From: Lineus longissimus
Lineage: Eukaryota > Nemertea > Pilidiophora > Heteronemertea > Lineidae
Length of the DNA stretch: 64,000 bases
NCBI RefSeq assembly: GCF_910592395.1
Contig: NC_088311.1
Coordinates: forward strand, 13,954,501 to 14,018,500
Direction: 5' to 3'
How positions within the stretch are numbered: the stretch's first letter is position 1; every line of letters starts with the position of its first letter. A program made the position numbers and the translations under genes. The notes beneath the pieces were generated by a model. It ran no database searches. It worked only from the letters and a program-made list of their open reading frames with translations, and was not told the DNA's origin. Shown here piece after piece: positions 1 to 9,338 of this stretch.

Positions 1-136
1 AAGACAGGGCATACTTCTTCCTTGGCCTTGCAAAGTCTGCCACGTCGACGTCGCCAAAATCCTTCAGCCTGATTATGACTGGCAGTATATCGAGACCCAC
101 CAGGGAATGGCCGTCTTTGAGCCACACCTTCGCCAT
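1..136 (-). CDS. 5' end of an unidentified ORF running off the window
   Basis: The minus strand is open from an ATG at 136-134 to the left edge, giving a protein that begins MAKVWLKDGHSLVGL. I do not recognise it. It follows a long leader carrying an array of short hairpins, and there is no ATG-led alternative of comparable quality nearby. This arrangement would suit the first ORF of a retroelement or a viral-like element whose body lies to the left of the window, but nothing in these 45 codons proves that. It could also be an ordinary host exon. Confidence 0.35.
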   Translation of the reverse strand, partial: MAKVWLKDGHSLVGLDILPVIIRLKDFGDVDVADFARPRKKYALS

Positions 137-570
137 GCTGATTGAAGAATGAACCACTCTTTCCAGGCCTAGCCCTTTAAATTGTGCTTATTACCCAACC
201 GTGCCCTCAACGTAGCACACCAATTACGCCGACTCCTGAACATCGAGAAATCACCGCGAACAAAGCTTATTACAGCATACCTGCGCAACAACTTTAAAGC
301 GTTACCCACCCTGATCAGTTTCGTAGCAAAACAACCAAACAAATTTTTTTGCCCCACCTGAGCCTACGGTGGGGTACCAAACCACCCCTGCATGGGTCTC
401 GACACTCAACCCCGATCTCAAATCCTAGGGTCACCAAGACGTGGGCCCGGGTGACCCCTAGACAGCGCAACGAGGTCCCCTGACAAATACCCGGATAGAC
501 TGTCTCTGATAGACTGCTGAACACCTGTAGGCCGCCCCCGCACCGCCGGACAAGACCCCGCACAGCTCTT

Positions 571-761
571 AGACCCCCGGTCTGAAAATGCTCTCCCCGG
601 ATAGGCTACACTCTCCGCTATCCCCCCGGACAGCACCGAGACCCCCGGTCTCGACATCTATCCCCCGGATAGCTTGTATTCCCGGCTGTCCCCCGAACAG
701 CTCCGAGACCCCCGGTCTCGATCTCTATCCCATTGGATAGAAGCCCTATCCCACCGGATAG
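571..761. repeat. Array of nine short hairpins with co-varying arms
   Basis: Nine inverted repeats of 13-16 nt stand in a row at 571-583, 591-604, 618-633, 638-652, 658-672, 686-700, 705-719, 725-740 and 746-761. Each has arms of 5-6 nt around a C-rich loop of 2-4 nt. The arms differ between units but mostly stay complementary: CTATCC/GGATAG, GAGACC/GGTCTC and, with one mismatch, CTGTCC/GAACAG. Units 638-652, 658-672, 705-719, 725-740 and 746-761 pair perfectly. Compensatory change points to selection on pairing, or to duplication of palindromes by conversion. The array lies in the leader of the minus-strand ORF starting at 136. Confidence 0.7.
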
Positions 762-961
762 AAGCTCACAGTCCCCAAAGACTCCGCGAGATTGAGCCAC
801 GTCCCACAAGATGAACAGAGCATGGGCCAGCCAAACATAGCTGGCCCGTATATTAAGTCACCCTTGAACACAAACAGTCTGTTCTCCCAGAGCAATGGGA
901 CAGAACGTCCGCTCAGTGCGGCTTCCAAAAAATAGACTGAGGGAATAAAGCGATCACGTGA

Positions 962-2009
962 CCGACAGACGTCTTAGCACCTTGGATAACAGCTGTGCTA
1001 CACTATTATCATCATCTACTTTAGTCAACCAGCTCAGATGACCTTTCTTGGGGCAGTGATCGGTAAGGGTAAACTCCTTCCGACCCAACAGGCAAATGTT
1101 TACATTCGTGTCTCCGTGTATCATGGATTCATGTGTATACTAACACCGTTGTTGTGTTGACACACTGACTGTGTACATTTCTACAGCGACGAAAAACGAT
1201 CACAAAAATGGTTCTTTTTAAGCACTCGTGACATGTTTACAAAAATTAAAGCAAGTGTTTTTAGTAGAGATTTACCTAATGAGTAGAGTCTGGGTGATTA
1301 TAAACCATTAATTTGTGTTTAAAAGCCCACATTGTAACGAAAGGTTCCGGCTTGACGCTAATCTCCAATGACGGCAGCAGCCATTTTGCCATACTCTCGA
1401 AACTTTGGGATCGTCAAATGCAATGGAAATCACATAATTTCTGACACACACTGCTACAATTCATCATTTTATTGTTCTTTCACAGTACTATTACGCCACC
1501 CCCATTCGCAAGGCAGCTTGTACCAACTGGCTCTGCATTGACTATCCCCATTCCAAGCCGAAGAACAGTGTGACAAGTTTCTCATTTTACCTTCCAATCA
1601 CAGTCAAAATTTTCTAAAACAACCGGCAATGAGGACAAACTAATAATCTCAAACCAATCACAAGAATGTAATCAACACATACGACCTCATCCGAAGAGCG
1701 GATGATTAAGTTTTAGCATTGATTCAAGGTGATTTAATTCCTTCTTCGTCTCGCTTCAAATTCATAAAATGGCTGTCTTCCATACTTGTAGTATGCAGAT
1801 CTAGTGGCGCAGTACAACACTGCGCATCTGGGATACACGACGGATTGCCTCGAACCGCGAAATTCAAAACTGCTGGCAATGTGCCAACTGACATTTTTGC
1901 ATAATACCGCCACCTAGTGATATGAAACGAAATTAATCTATTTAATATCGAAACCTCTATATCAGGCCGACCTCTAAAACTTCATTTCAAACTTCAATCT
2001 GCTGGAATA
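962..2009. other. No gene recognised
   Basis: AT-rich sequence with only short reading frames. The 61-codon frame at 1719-1904 shows no domain, signal peptide or splice context I can support. Confidence 0.5.
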
Positions 2010-2560
2010 AAGAAAATGGGCTTTTTTAACCTTGACCTACTTATACCTGAATAGTAGGTCACACTGACCTAAATCTGTGTCAACATGTAGAGATGCCCAA
2101 TAGGTGTCTACATATCAAATTTAGAGAGTCTATGACCAATAGCAAAAAAACGTGCCATGATTAAAGAAATTTTAGAGTTCGACCTCTGTGACCTTGAAAT
2201 GAAGGTCAAATCATAAACCCGTGTGATATGTGATGTACCTTTATTAGATACACCCACCATAAAATTTTCATCGCTCTAGCTTTAACCATAAGCTTCAAAA
2301 TGACAAAAATAGGTTTTCAAAGAGCACCCCCTATATGGCAGACCAGCAGTCAAATTGCGCTGATTTTCATTCTGAAGGAAGGTCTTGCCTAGGGGTACCC
2401 ACACACCAAGTATGAACTCTCTGGGTCAAGCGGTTAAGAAACGTGCCACGATTTTGTCAAAAGTTAACGACGGAGGATGACGATGACGACGACGACGACG
2501 ACGACGACGACGGACGCCAGACGCCGCGGTATCGTATCAGCTCACCTGACAGGTGAGCTA
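2010..2560 (+). repeat. Interspersed repeat, Helitron/Helentron-like 3' end
   Basis: The block contains the dispersed core with AGGTCA half-sites (about 2030-2060 and 2190-2215). From 2293 it is nearly identical to 12227-12482. It ends in a (GAC)n run, then a hairpin at 2539-2559 with 9-bp arms AGCTCACCT and AGGTGAGCT around GAC, followed by A-rich DNA. A terminal hairpin with CTAA at its 3' foot and no clear inverted terminus at the other end suits a non-autonomous Helitron/Helentron family. The exact 5' boundary is not visible. Confidence 0.55.
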
Positions 2561-2898
2561 AAAATCCATGAAAATCCGAAGTTTTTTGCCTTTTTTCATC
2601 AAGTTTGCTTGCCGCCACCATTTTCTAGCTTAAATCATGTGACAAAAGCTTAAAACTTTGACCCCATTTACCTTAGAAGTGTTCAGAACCTGTACATTCA
2701 ACACTAGAAACCTCGACTCCAGGTCAACAGCGTTGTGAGTACAGGCCGCCGCTAGATGGCAAGATCGCTTGGTGGGGCCGTCTCCACAGTGGTGAACTGC
2801 TCACAGAAAAGGACAATTTTATGCTATAAAGACAAAGCCGGAATCAATGCAAATACCACCCTAGCAAATGGAATTAAATGGACAACACTTCCAGATAC
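2561..2898. other. Unique flank left of the LTR element
   Basis: No gene recognised. The sequence directly before 2899 joins 11425 onward in the pre-insertion allele. Confidence 0.4.
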
Positions 2899-2937
2899 AT
2901 ACTGTAATGCCAGAGATCGGGGAAAACCAGTTGTTTC

Positions 2938-2953
2938 CGTCGTCATGACGACG
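2938..2953. promoter_or_regulatory. Palindrome with TGACG half-sites in U3
   Basis: CGTCGTCATGACGACG is a perfect 16-bp palindrome 35 bp inside the LTR and is present in both LTRs. It contains two ATF/CREB-type TGACG half-sites. A further TGACGTC lies near 3470. Binding is inferred, not shown. Confidence 0.45.
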
Positions 2954-3279
2954 TGTGACCATATTTGGAAGGGATTCTTCCGGTAACTAATTTATGTAAG
3001 TAAACAGTGCAGACGCACTTCTATTTTTTCTTCTAACTTCAGTTTAAGATAAGTTCGGTAATGCAAACTTGCGGGAGGCATGTATTTGTACTCTCTAGTT
3101 AGGTTTTGATATATTGTAGATGTATTTCTGTCGCCGTATTTATGATTCAGAGCTTTCATTGTAGCGCGGTTTCTGCGTGTATATTTTCACTGTACATTCT
3201 CGCTGAGATTCGGCCTTTTTACCCCGTCTTCCGTCGATGATTACGACCGTCATTCTTATTCTATTTCTAAACGTAGCCT

Positions 3280-3316
3280 CAGGTTTGATTCATCTTGCAA
3301 TGAAGAATCAAACCTG
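3280..3316. promoter_or_regulatory. LTR hairpin, perfect 12-bp stem
   Basis: CAGGTTTGATTC (3280-3291) is exactly complementary to GAATCAAACCTG (3305-3316), with a 13-nt loop. Both LTRs keep the stem, and the substitution near 3303 falls in the loop. If transcribed it could act as a 3'-end or RNA-structure element of R/U5. Confidence 0.55.
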
Positions 3317-3696
3317 TGTGTTCATTTCTTTATAATTCCCAGTCTTTATAGTTTAAACATCGTTTTTCTGAAACATATCTACGGCCTTTCTTCGTCTCGC
3401 ATCACTGTTTACATTTTTGTCGTTACGTCATGTCATCTGTTGTCCTCGCGTCATGACTGGCCGAGGCACAGGTGACGTCTCTCTGTTTGTAAATATTGGC
3501 ACGTGTACGTTGTGCGGGAGTGGTGAATGGATCGCCGTAGGTGCAGGAAGCATCCGAGGCAGTGTAGGTTTTAATGTACAAAGTGAACAAAGTTTTGATT
3601 AGATTTAAACTGTATTTCTTGATTCAGTTATTCAACGTTTAGAGTGGATCTTTTAGAGACCAGACCCAGAACGCAAGAACTGTCAGATATGACAAT

Positions 3697-3710
3697 TGGC
3701 GCCCAACGCG
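3697..3710 (+). other. Primer binding site, tRNA-Lys type
   Basis: TGGCGCCCAACGCG starts two bases after the 5' LTR. Its first 12 bases match the primer site complementary to the 3' end of the tRNA-Lys(1,2) isoacceptors used by several retroelements. Confidence 0.8.
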
Positions 3711-3739
3711 TGAAGGAAACGTAGTTTAACCGTTGAATC

Positions 3740-4134
3740 AACGACACAGCGAGTTGCACCGAGCACCGAGCACATTGCACCGAGCACCGAGCACATTGCA
3801 CCCGACACATTGCACATCTGCACAAGCACCAAGCACCCTGCACTCTACACCTGCGAGGACCAAGGAATAAAGAATAAACTTCACACCCTTGCACCCAGCT
3901 GTGCACCGCACTTGCACACTTGCACCCGGTTAGATTGTTGCACCTTGCACATTAGCACCTGTGCACGTACAGTTGCACCAAGTTAGACAGTTGCACCTTT
4001 GCACATACAGTTGCACCAAGTTAGACAGTTGCACCTTTGCACATACAGTTGCACCACGTTAGTCAGTTGCACCTTTCCACCCACACTTGCACCTTTGCAC
4101 CTGTGCACCCACCTTCGCATCTTTAGAAAGTACG
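3740..4134 (+). repeat. GCACC-rich, ATG-free leader with 38-bp tandem repeat
   Basis: The leader between primer site and gag is dominated by repeats of TTGCACC and GCACC. A 38-bp unit starting AGTTGCACCAAG recurs at 3971, 4009 and 4047, and a 21-bp GCACCGAGCACAT type unit is duplicated near 3756-3800. No ATG occurs from the LTR end to the gag start at 4135, so the gag AUG is the first on the genomic RNA. Confidence 0.8.
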
Positions 4135-5334
4135 ATGAACATACAGGGAGTTCCGGAAGCACCCCATATGGGAGGGGATGATGGTGTGTTACCGCAACCA
4201 CCACAAGTTTTGGTTGTGAGCCAGAACATGGTGTTGCCTGAGAAATATGACGGAAGGGGAAATTGGAAAGATTTCTTGGCTCATTTCGAGAACATTGCCA
4301 ATCTTAACGGCTGGAACGAGGACATGCGAGCGCAATTTCTGGCAGCCTCATTACAGGGCCCGGCCCAGAAGATTTACACTGACCTAGCGCAAGCCGCCCG
4401 CCGCGATTATGCGACATTACGAGATAGCATAGCCAGTCGGTTTGGAGGGAACCAAAGGAGCGAACTCCATTTGTCAGAATTAAGGGCACGCACAAGACGC
4501 CCGAACGAGAGTCTGAAAGACATGGCACAAGCAATGTTCAGATTAGCCAGTCAAGCGTATCCTGAGCTTGATGTGGCGGGAAAAGAGAGAATGGCCAAGA
4601 TACACTTCTGCGATGCACTTGATGATAGTGAGATGAGGATGCGCTTATTTCAAGCAAGGCCAGCGACGCTAAACGATACGGTCGCTGTAGCCTTGGAAGT
4701 TGAAGCTTTTAGGAAGGTAGAGGCACAAAGAGGAAACATCGGTTTAGGCAAGAAGATGGTGCGACAAGTTGAAAAGAGTATTCCCAGCGACGATAAGTTG
4801 AGTGCAAGAATTGACCAGCTCGCTGATAACTTCGCCAAGTTACAAGAGCTGGTGATTACAAGCATTCATCAAAATAACAACAGACCACAAACAAACAACG
4901 GAGGTGAAAGACAAGGTGATAGGCCTAGTAGGCAAAACATTAAATGTTGGAACTGCGGGGATTTTGGTCACTATGCTACCAAATGTGAGCAACCTAGGCG
5001 CAACCAGTCGTCACGTAATGGAGACAACAGGGGCCATCCTAGGGACAACCGTCCTCTGAGACATTTCACAGATAGTGGAGCCGACGAGCGGAATGACAGA
5101 TATGGCGGCGATTATCGCTATCACAGGAGGGACGCAGGGCCTATCAGAAACTTTGAGGACAGGAACAACCAGTCTTACGGATATTATTACCCCGAGAGAC
5201 GGGGCGAACATGTTAACTTTGATCACGAACCAAGAAACGTACATCAAACAACTGAAAGACGAAGTGTTGATTATTCCGTAGACCAGGCGGGAAACGAAGA
5301 CAGGTCGGAGGTGAGGGGTGTCCCCCGATCATAA
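4135..5334 (+). CDS. gag: Gag polyprotein (Ty3/gypsy)
   Basis: A 399-residue protein beginning MNIQGVPEAPHMGG; the ATG at 4135 is the first in the leader. The N-terminal half has a retrotransposon-gag-like helical region (YDGRGNWKDFLAHFENIANL, then ALQGPAQ-like and LRARTRRPNESL motifs) that in this family assembles the particle shell. Near residues 275-290 is one CCHC zinc knuckle, CWNCGDFGHYATKC, for RNA packaging. The tail is rich in Arg, Asp and Asn. The frame ends at 5334 and overlaps the pol frame (open from 5271) by 64 nt, with pol in -1. The ORF is intact. Gag acts in cytoplasmic particles. Confidence 0.93.
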   Translation: MNIQGVPEAPHMGGDDGVLPQPPQVLVVSQNMVLPEKYDGRGNWKDFLAHFENIANLNGWNEDMRAQFLAASLQGPAQKIYTDLAQAARRDYATLRDSIASRFGGNQRSELHLSELRARTRRPNESLKDMAQAMFRLASQAYPELDVAGKERMAKIHFCDALDDSEMRMRLFQARPATLNDTVAVALEVEAFRKVEAQRGNIGLGKKMVRQVEKSIPSDDKLSARIDQLADNFAKLQELVITSIHQNNNRPQTNNGGERQGDRPSRQNIKCWNCGDFGHYATKCEQPRRNQSSRNGDNRGHPRDNRPLRHFTDSGADERNDRYGGDYRYHRRDAGPIRNFEDRNNQSYGYYYPERRGEHVNFDHEPRNVHQTTERRSVDYSVDQAGNEDRSEVRGVPRS

Positions 5335-8300
5335 AACAGCGATTCAACCCCAGTGATGCTAAAAAGACAACGAAAAAGGCTCCAACGTGTTATAAGCTTA
5401 GTGACGACGGAGACGCACTTTACGTGTCAGGACGTTTGAAAAATCTAAATATTGACTGTCTCCTTGACAGCGGAGCCTCCGTCTCAGTAATTTCGACAGA
5501 CACGTACTACAGGTTGACGAACGCATTAAAGCCTGAATTGAGAAAATGCGACACAGTTCTTGCAGCAGCTGGAGGAAGCAATATAGACATTGTTGGCGAA
5601 TGCACGATACAGTTAGGAATATTTAATAACCCGACGACAATAGATGTGATTGTAGCACACGTTAGTGTTCCTGCCATACTCGGGATGGATTTCCTCAAGG
5701 CTACTGAATGTATTTTGAACATGAAGAAAAACAGTCTGTTGAGTAAGGGACACGAAGTTCTTTGTCACACCAAAAGTGAAAAACATTTTTGTCGTCGCAT
5801 CGTGGTGGAGAAGACAGTAGCGATTCCACCTGGACAAGAAATGATAGTGCCAGGGAGACCAGTGTACAAGCGCAACGCAGCAAGATTTAGCATGGTCGAG
5901 CCCAGTAAGATCACCCTAGCAAAGCGAGGGTTAGTAATGGGACGTAGCTTCATGGATACAGAGAGCAAAGCCTGTCCACTCAGGATACTAAATATCACCG
6001 ATGATACCGTGACGCTCAGCAAGGGGACAACCGCTGGCATCCTACACCCAGTAGAACACAGTGTAGAAATTGGAAAAGAAAACCATGAAACTGAAAGTCC
6101 TGATAAAGAGAAACCAGCTGAGCAAGAGGAGCTACCAGAACATCTACATGATTTGTACAAAAGAAGTACAGAAGACCTAGAAGAAGGTGAAACACACAAA
6201 GTGAAAGGGTTACTTTTGAAATACCAAAGCATCTTCGCAAAATCGAATGGTGACTTAGGGAGAACGGGATTAATTAAACATGAAATAGACACAGGTGACG
6301 CCAGACCTGTTCGTCAGTTACCACGACGTTTTCCTCCCCCCAAGCAAGATGAAATCACGAGGCAAATCAAAGACATGTTAAAGCAAGACGTTATTGAACC
6401 CGCAACCAGTCCTTGGGCTTCTCCGATCACTCTGGTGACCAAGAAAGACGGGTCGACAAGATTTTGTCTTGATTATAGACGCGTAAACGAGGTAACAATT
6501 AAGGACTCCTATCCCTTAAGTAGAATAGACGATAGTTTAGACTGTTTAAGTGGGTCCAAATGGTTCGCTACTCTAGACTTAGCCAGCGGCTACTGGCAAG
6601 TAGAGATGGGTAGTGAGGGGAGTAAACAACGCAGTACTTTCTGTAGTAGGAGTGGGACTTACAGATTCAAAGTTATGCCTTTCGGGTTATGTAATGCAAG
6701 CGGTACCTTCCAGAGATTGATGGAGAAAGTCCTTGTAAATTTACAATGGGAAATATGCTTAGTTTACTTGGATGACATCATCACAAAAGGAAAAACAGTC
6801 GACGAATTAGTAGCGAATCTCGACCAAGTGTTCGACCGTCTCCAAAAAGCTGGACTCAAGTTAAAGCCAAAGAAGTGTCATCTATTCCAAAGAGAAGTTC
6901 TATACCTAGGACATGTCGTATCAGAAGCAGGGGTAGCAACAGATCCAGCAAAGATAGAGTCAGTAAAGTCTTGGCCAGTGCCGAGAAACCCAAAGCAAGT
7001 ACGATCATTTCTAGGACTGGCGGGGTATTACAGAAGATATGTGAAGTCTTTTGCTGACATTGCAAAACCATTGTACAGGTTAACGGAAAATAACAGGGAC
7101 TTCTGTTGGACAAGCGAAGCTAACTCAGCGTTCTTGAAGTTGAAGCAGAAGTTAATTGAAGCGCCAATTCTTGGATACCCAAACCTTACTGATCACATGA
7201 TACTCGACACAGACGCAAGCGGTTTTGGAATCGGCGGGGTTTTGTCTCAAGTACAAGACGGTCATGAAAGGGTGATAGCATATGGTTCAAGATCACTCTC
7301 CAAAACAGAACAGAACTATTGCACAACCCGAAGAGAATTATTAGCAGTGGTGACATACGTTAAACACTGGCGCCACCATCTGTCAGGACGTAACTTTACC
7401 ATACGCGTAGACCATGCTCCTCTGAAGTGGATCATGAAGTTTAAGGAGCCGGAAGGACAATTGGCCAGATGGTTGAATGTTTTAGGAACGTATACATTTG
7501 AAATAGTACATCGCGCAGGGAAAGCTCACTCAAATGCGGACGCCTTGTCAAGACTTCCGTGTAACCAATGCCACAAACTCGGATATCCCAAGCAGGACCC
7601 CACTTTAGAGATTGATCCAGAAATAAACATGATAAGAGCAACTGACAAATCAGTTGAGACACACCCTATTCGTGCGATCACGAGGCAGTCAAGGAAGAAT
7701 GGCGAAACACAAGAGAAAGCTAGGGAAACCAGGCCAACGACTAGTTCAAGTCCCATTACGGACGAAGAAGACACACACTGCAATTGGACCCGCGAGAACC
7801 TGGCCACCGCACAAAGAGAAGACCATGCAATCAATTGGATGATAAAAGCAAAAGAAAATAAAAATGAGAAGCCCGATTGGCAGGAGATTTCCTCAGAGAG
7901 CAGAGAAATAAAATTTTACTGGACGCAATGGGATCGCATGCAATTGGAAGACGGAGTGCTTAAACGGAAGTGGCACGATTCAGATTCAGAGAAAACTTGG
8001 TGGCAGACACTACTGCCCAAACAACTAAGAGATGAAGCTTTCATGCAGCTGCATGGAGTACGTACGGCAGCTCATCTTGGCGTGAAGAAAACATTAGACA
8101 AGTTCAGGAAAAGATTTGCGTGGTATGGAATGACATCAGAAGTGACCAGACGTATCCTTAGTTGCGACATCTGCTCGTCTAGGAAGAGTCCTCCAAAGAA
8201 AAGAAGAGCGCCCATGAAGAAATACCGTGTCGGTAACCCTATGGAAAGAATTGCAGCCGATATACTTGGGCCTTTACCGAGAAGTAACCGAGGTAACGAA

Positions 8301-8435
8301 TTTGCTCTAGTGGTAACAGACTATTTCACCCGATGGGAGCGGGACGTTTCGGAGCCGCTTTTCAGTTTCACACAGATCAAGGATCAAATTTTGAGTCACA
8401 CCTTATGGCAGAAGTATGCAAACTGTTGGACATAG
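5271..8435 (+). CDS. pol: Pol: protease, RT, RNase H and N-terminal integrase, truncated by frameshift
   Basis: The frame is open from 5271 and lies -1 to gag, so expression needs a -1 ribosomal frameshift in 5271-5334. Domains in order: aspartic protease with DSGAS near 5466; RT with LDYRRVNEVTIKDSYPLSRI, the FATLDLASGYWQV block, MPFGLCNASGTFQ and the YLDD catalytic box near 6768; RNase H with DTDASGFGIGG near 7208 and a TRRELLAVV block; integrase HHCC finger (two His, then CDICSSRK) near 8060-8200; and the first integrase Asp at 8259 (AADILG). After YFTRW the reading frame is lost and stops at 8435. The rest of integrase lies in another frame downstream. All RT and RNase H catalytic motifs look intact, so the break is recent. 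Confidence 0.93.
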   Translation, partial: LFRRPGGKRRQVGGEGCPPIIKQRFNPSDAKKTTKKAPTCYKLSDDGDALYVSGRLKNLNIDCLLDSGASVSVISTDTYYRLTNALKPELRKCDTVLAAAGGSNIDIVGECTIQLGIFNNPTTIDVIVAHVSVPAILGMDFLKATECILNMKKNSLLSKGHEVLCHTKSEKHFCRRIVVEKTVAIPPGQEMIVPGRPVYKRNAARFSMVEPSKITLAKRGLVMGRSFMDTESKACPLRILNITDDTVTLSKGTTAGILHPVEHSVEIGKENHETESPDKEKPAEQEELPEHLHDLYKRSTEDLEEGETHKVKGLLLKYQSIFAKSNGDLGRTGLIKHEIDTGDARPVRQLPRRFPPPKQDEITRQIKDMLKQDVIEPATSPWASPITLVTKKDGSTRFCLDYRRVNEVTIKDSYPLSRIDDSLDCLSGSKWFATLDLASGYWQVEMGSEGSKQRSTFCSRSGTYRFKVMPFGLCNASGTFQRLMEKVLVNLQWEICLVYLDDIITKGKTVDELVANLDQVFDRLQKAGLKLKPKKCHLFQREVLYLGHVVSEAGVATDPAKIESVKSWPVPRNPKQVRSFLGLAGYYRRYVKSFADIAKPLYRLTENNRDFCWTSEANSAFLKLKQKLIEAPILGYPNLTDHMILDTDASGFGIGGVLSQVQDGHERVIAYGSRSLSKTEQNYCTTRRELLAVVTYVKHWRHHLSGRNFTIRVDHAPLKWIMKFKEPEGQLARWLNVLGTYTFEIVHRAGKAHSNADALSRLPCNQCHKLGYPKQDPTLEIDPEINMIRATDKSVETHPIRAITRQSRKNGETQEKARETRPTTSSSPITDEEDTHCNWTRENLATAQREDHAINWMIKAKENKNEKPDWQEISSESREIKFYWTQWDRMQLEDGVLKRKWHDSDSEKTWWQTLLPKQLRDEAFMQLHGVRTAAHLGVKKTLDKFRKRFAWYGMTSEVTRRILSCDICSSRKSPPKKRRAPMKKYRVGNPMERIAADILGPLPRSNRGNEFALVVTDYFTRWERDVSEPLFSFTQIKDQILSHTLWQKYANCWT

Positions 8436-9280
8436 AAAAGACAAGGTGTACGCCAGGACACCCACAATCCGACGGAGTGGTGGAACGTTTTAATAAGACG
8501 TTGTTGAACATGCTGGCGTCGTACGTGTCAGCAAACCAGAAAGATTGGGATGAACATCTACCATATCTCATGATGGCATATAGATCAAGCAGACATGAAT
8601 CTACAAGGGAAACTCCGAATGCGCTGATGCTCGGTAGAGAAGTTAGTCTACCAATTGACGTCATGATGGGACTGCCGGAGTCAGAACAGCCTTTGGAAGA
8701 GACAGAATATGCTTTGGATTTAAGAGAGAAGATGGAAAGTGCTTTTGAGCATGTAAGACTTCACCTAGATACAGCACAGTCAAGACAAAAGAAGGTATAC
8801 GACCGTTTGAAAAACGGATCGCCTTACAAGGTTGGAGACGTAGTGTGGCTGTGGAACCCGATCAGGAGGAAAGGATTTTCGCCGAAGCTGCAGCGAAATT
8901 GGACAGGACCGTTTATGGTTGTTGGAAAGATCGACGACGCAGTATACAAATTGCAAAAGTCAAAATGTTCCAAAGCTGTGGTGATACACTTTGATCGGCT
9001 AAAACCATATAAAGGCACAGAATTTAAGACATGGGAAATAGAGTTGAAGACAAACAACAAGACACACAAAGACAGACATGAAAACAATTACGCAAATGAT
9101 AACGAGAACGTCGAACGACATGGGGCTAACACTAGTACAGGGACACATGAGAACAAAAGAAAAGAAGGGGTGATGGTGGTCGCTACGCAACCTTTCGCAC
9201 AAACGCTTACGGCGCCATTGATTCCAGCTAACGTTGAAGAACCTTCTCCCAGAAGTTTCTGGGATATTTTAGGGTTGTAG
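8333..9280 (+). pseudogene. Distal integrase (D, E and GPY/F region) in a shifted frame
   Basis: This frame carries the second catalytic Asp (HTDQGSNFES, Asp codon 8375), the Glu in SDGVVERFNK, and a GPY/F-like module (KLQRNWTGPFMVVGKI) near 8890-8960, followed by a polar tail. The two Asp codons lie 116 nt apart, not a multiple of three, whereas Ty3/gypsy integrases usually have close to 60 residues between them. About 60 nt have therefore been lost between YFTRW and RFGA. No start codon of its own is expected; it is the second half of pol. Confidence 0.88.
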
Positions 9281-9324
9281 CTGTCCTTTTTTTAGATGCT
9301 CTTGTTGAGACTCATCATCGATAT

Positions 9325-9338
9325 ATCGTCGTTTCAGG
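9325..9338 (+). promoter_or_regulatory. Candidate splice acceptor before ORF3
   Basis: A pyrimidine-containing stretch ending TCGTCGTTTCAG|G stands one base before the ORF3 ATG at 9339. This is where an env-like subgenomic mRNA would need a 3' splice site. The donor is not identified. Confidence 0.45.

Larger units (their letters stand above)
2903..3694 (+). repeat. 5' LTR
   Basis: 792 bp, TG...CA, matching 10629-11420 with about five substitutions (near 2921, 3251, 3303, 3376 and 3512). It contains a 16-bp perfect palindrome at 2938-2953 (CGTCGTCATGACGACG), a perfect 12-bp stem at 3280-3291/3305-3316, and a TGACGTC CRE-like site near 3470. No TATA box could be assigned with confidence. Confidence 0.95.

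Noticed and set aside
3628-4204. Cys-rich proteins encoded by the GCACC-repeat leader
   Set aside because: Low-complexity translation of a retrotransposon leader; no ATG on the sense strand and no conserved features.
5765-6292. 175-codon minus-strand ORF opposite pol
   Set aside because: Shadow of the pol frame; no independent domain or start context.
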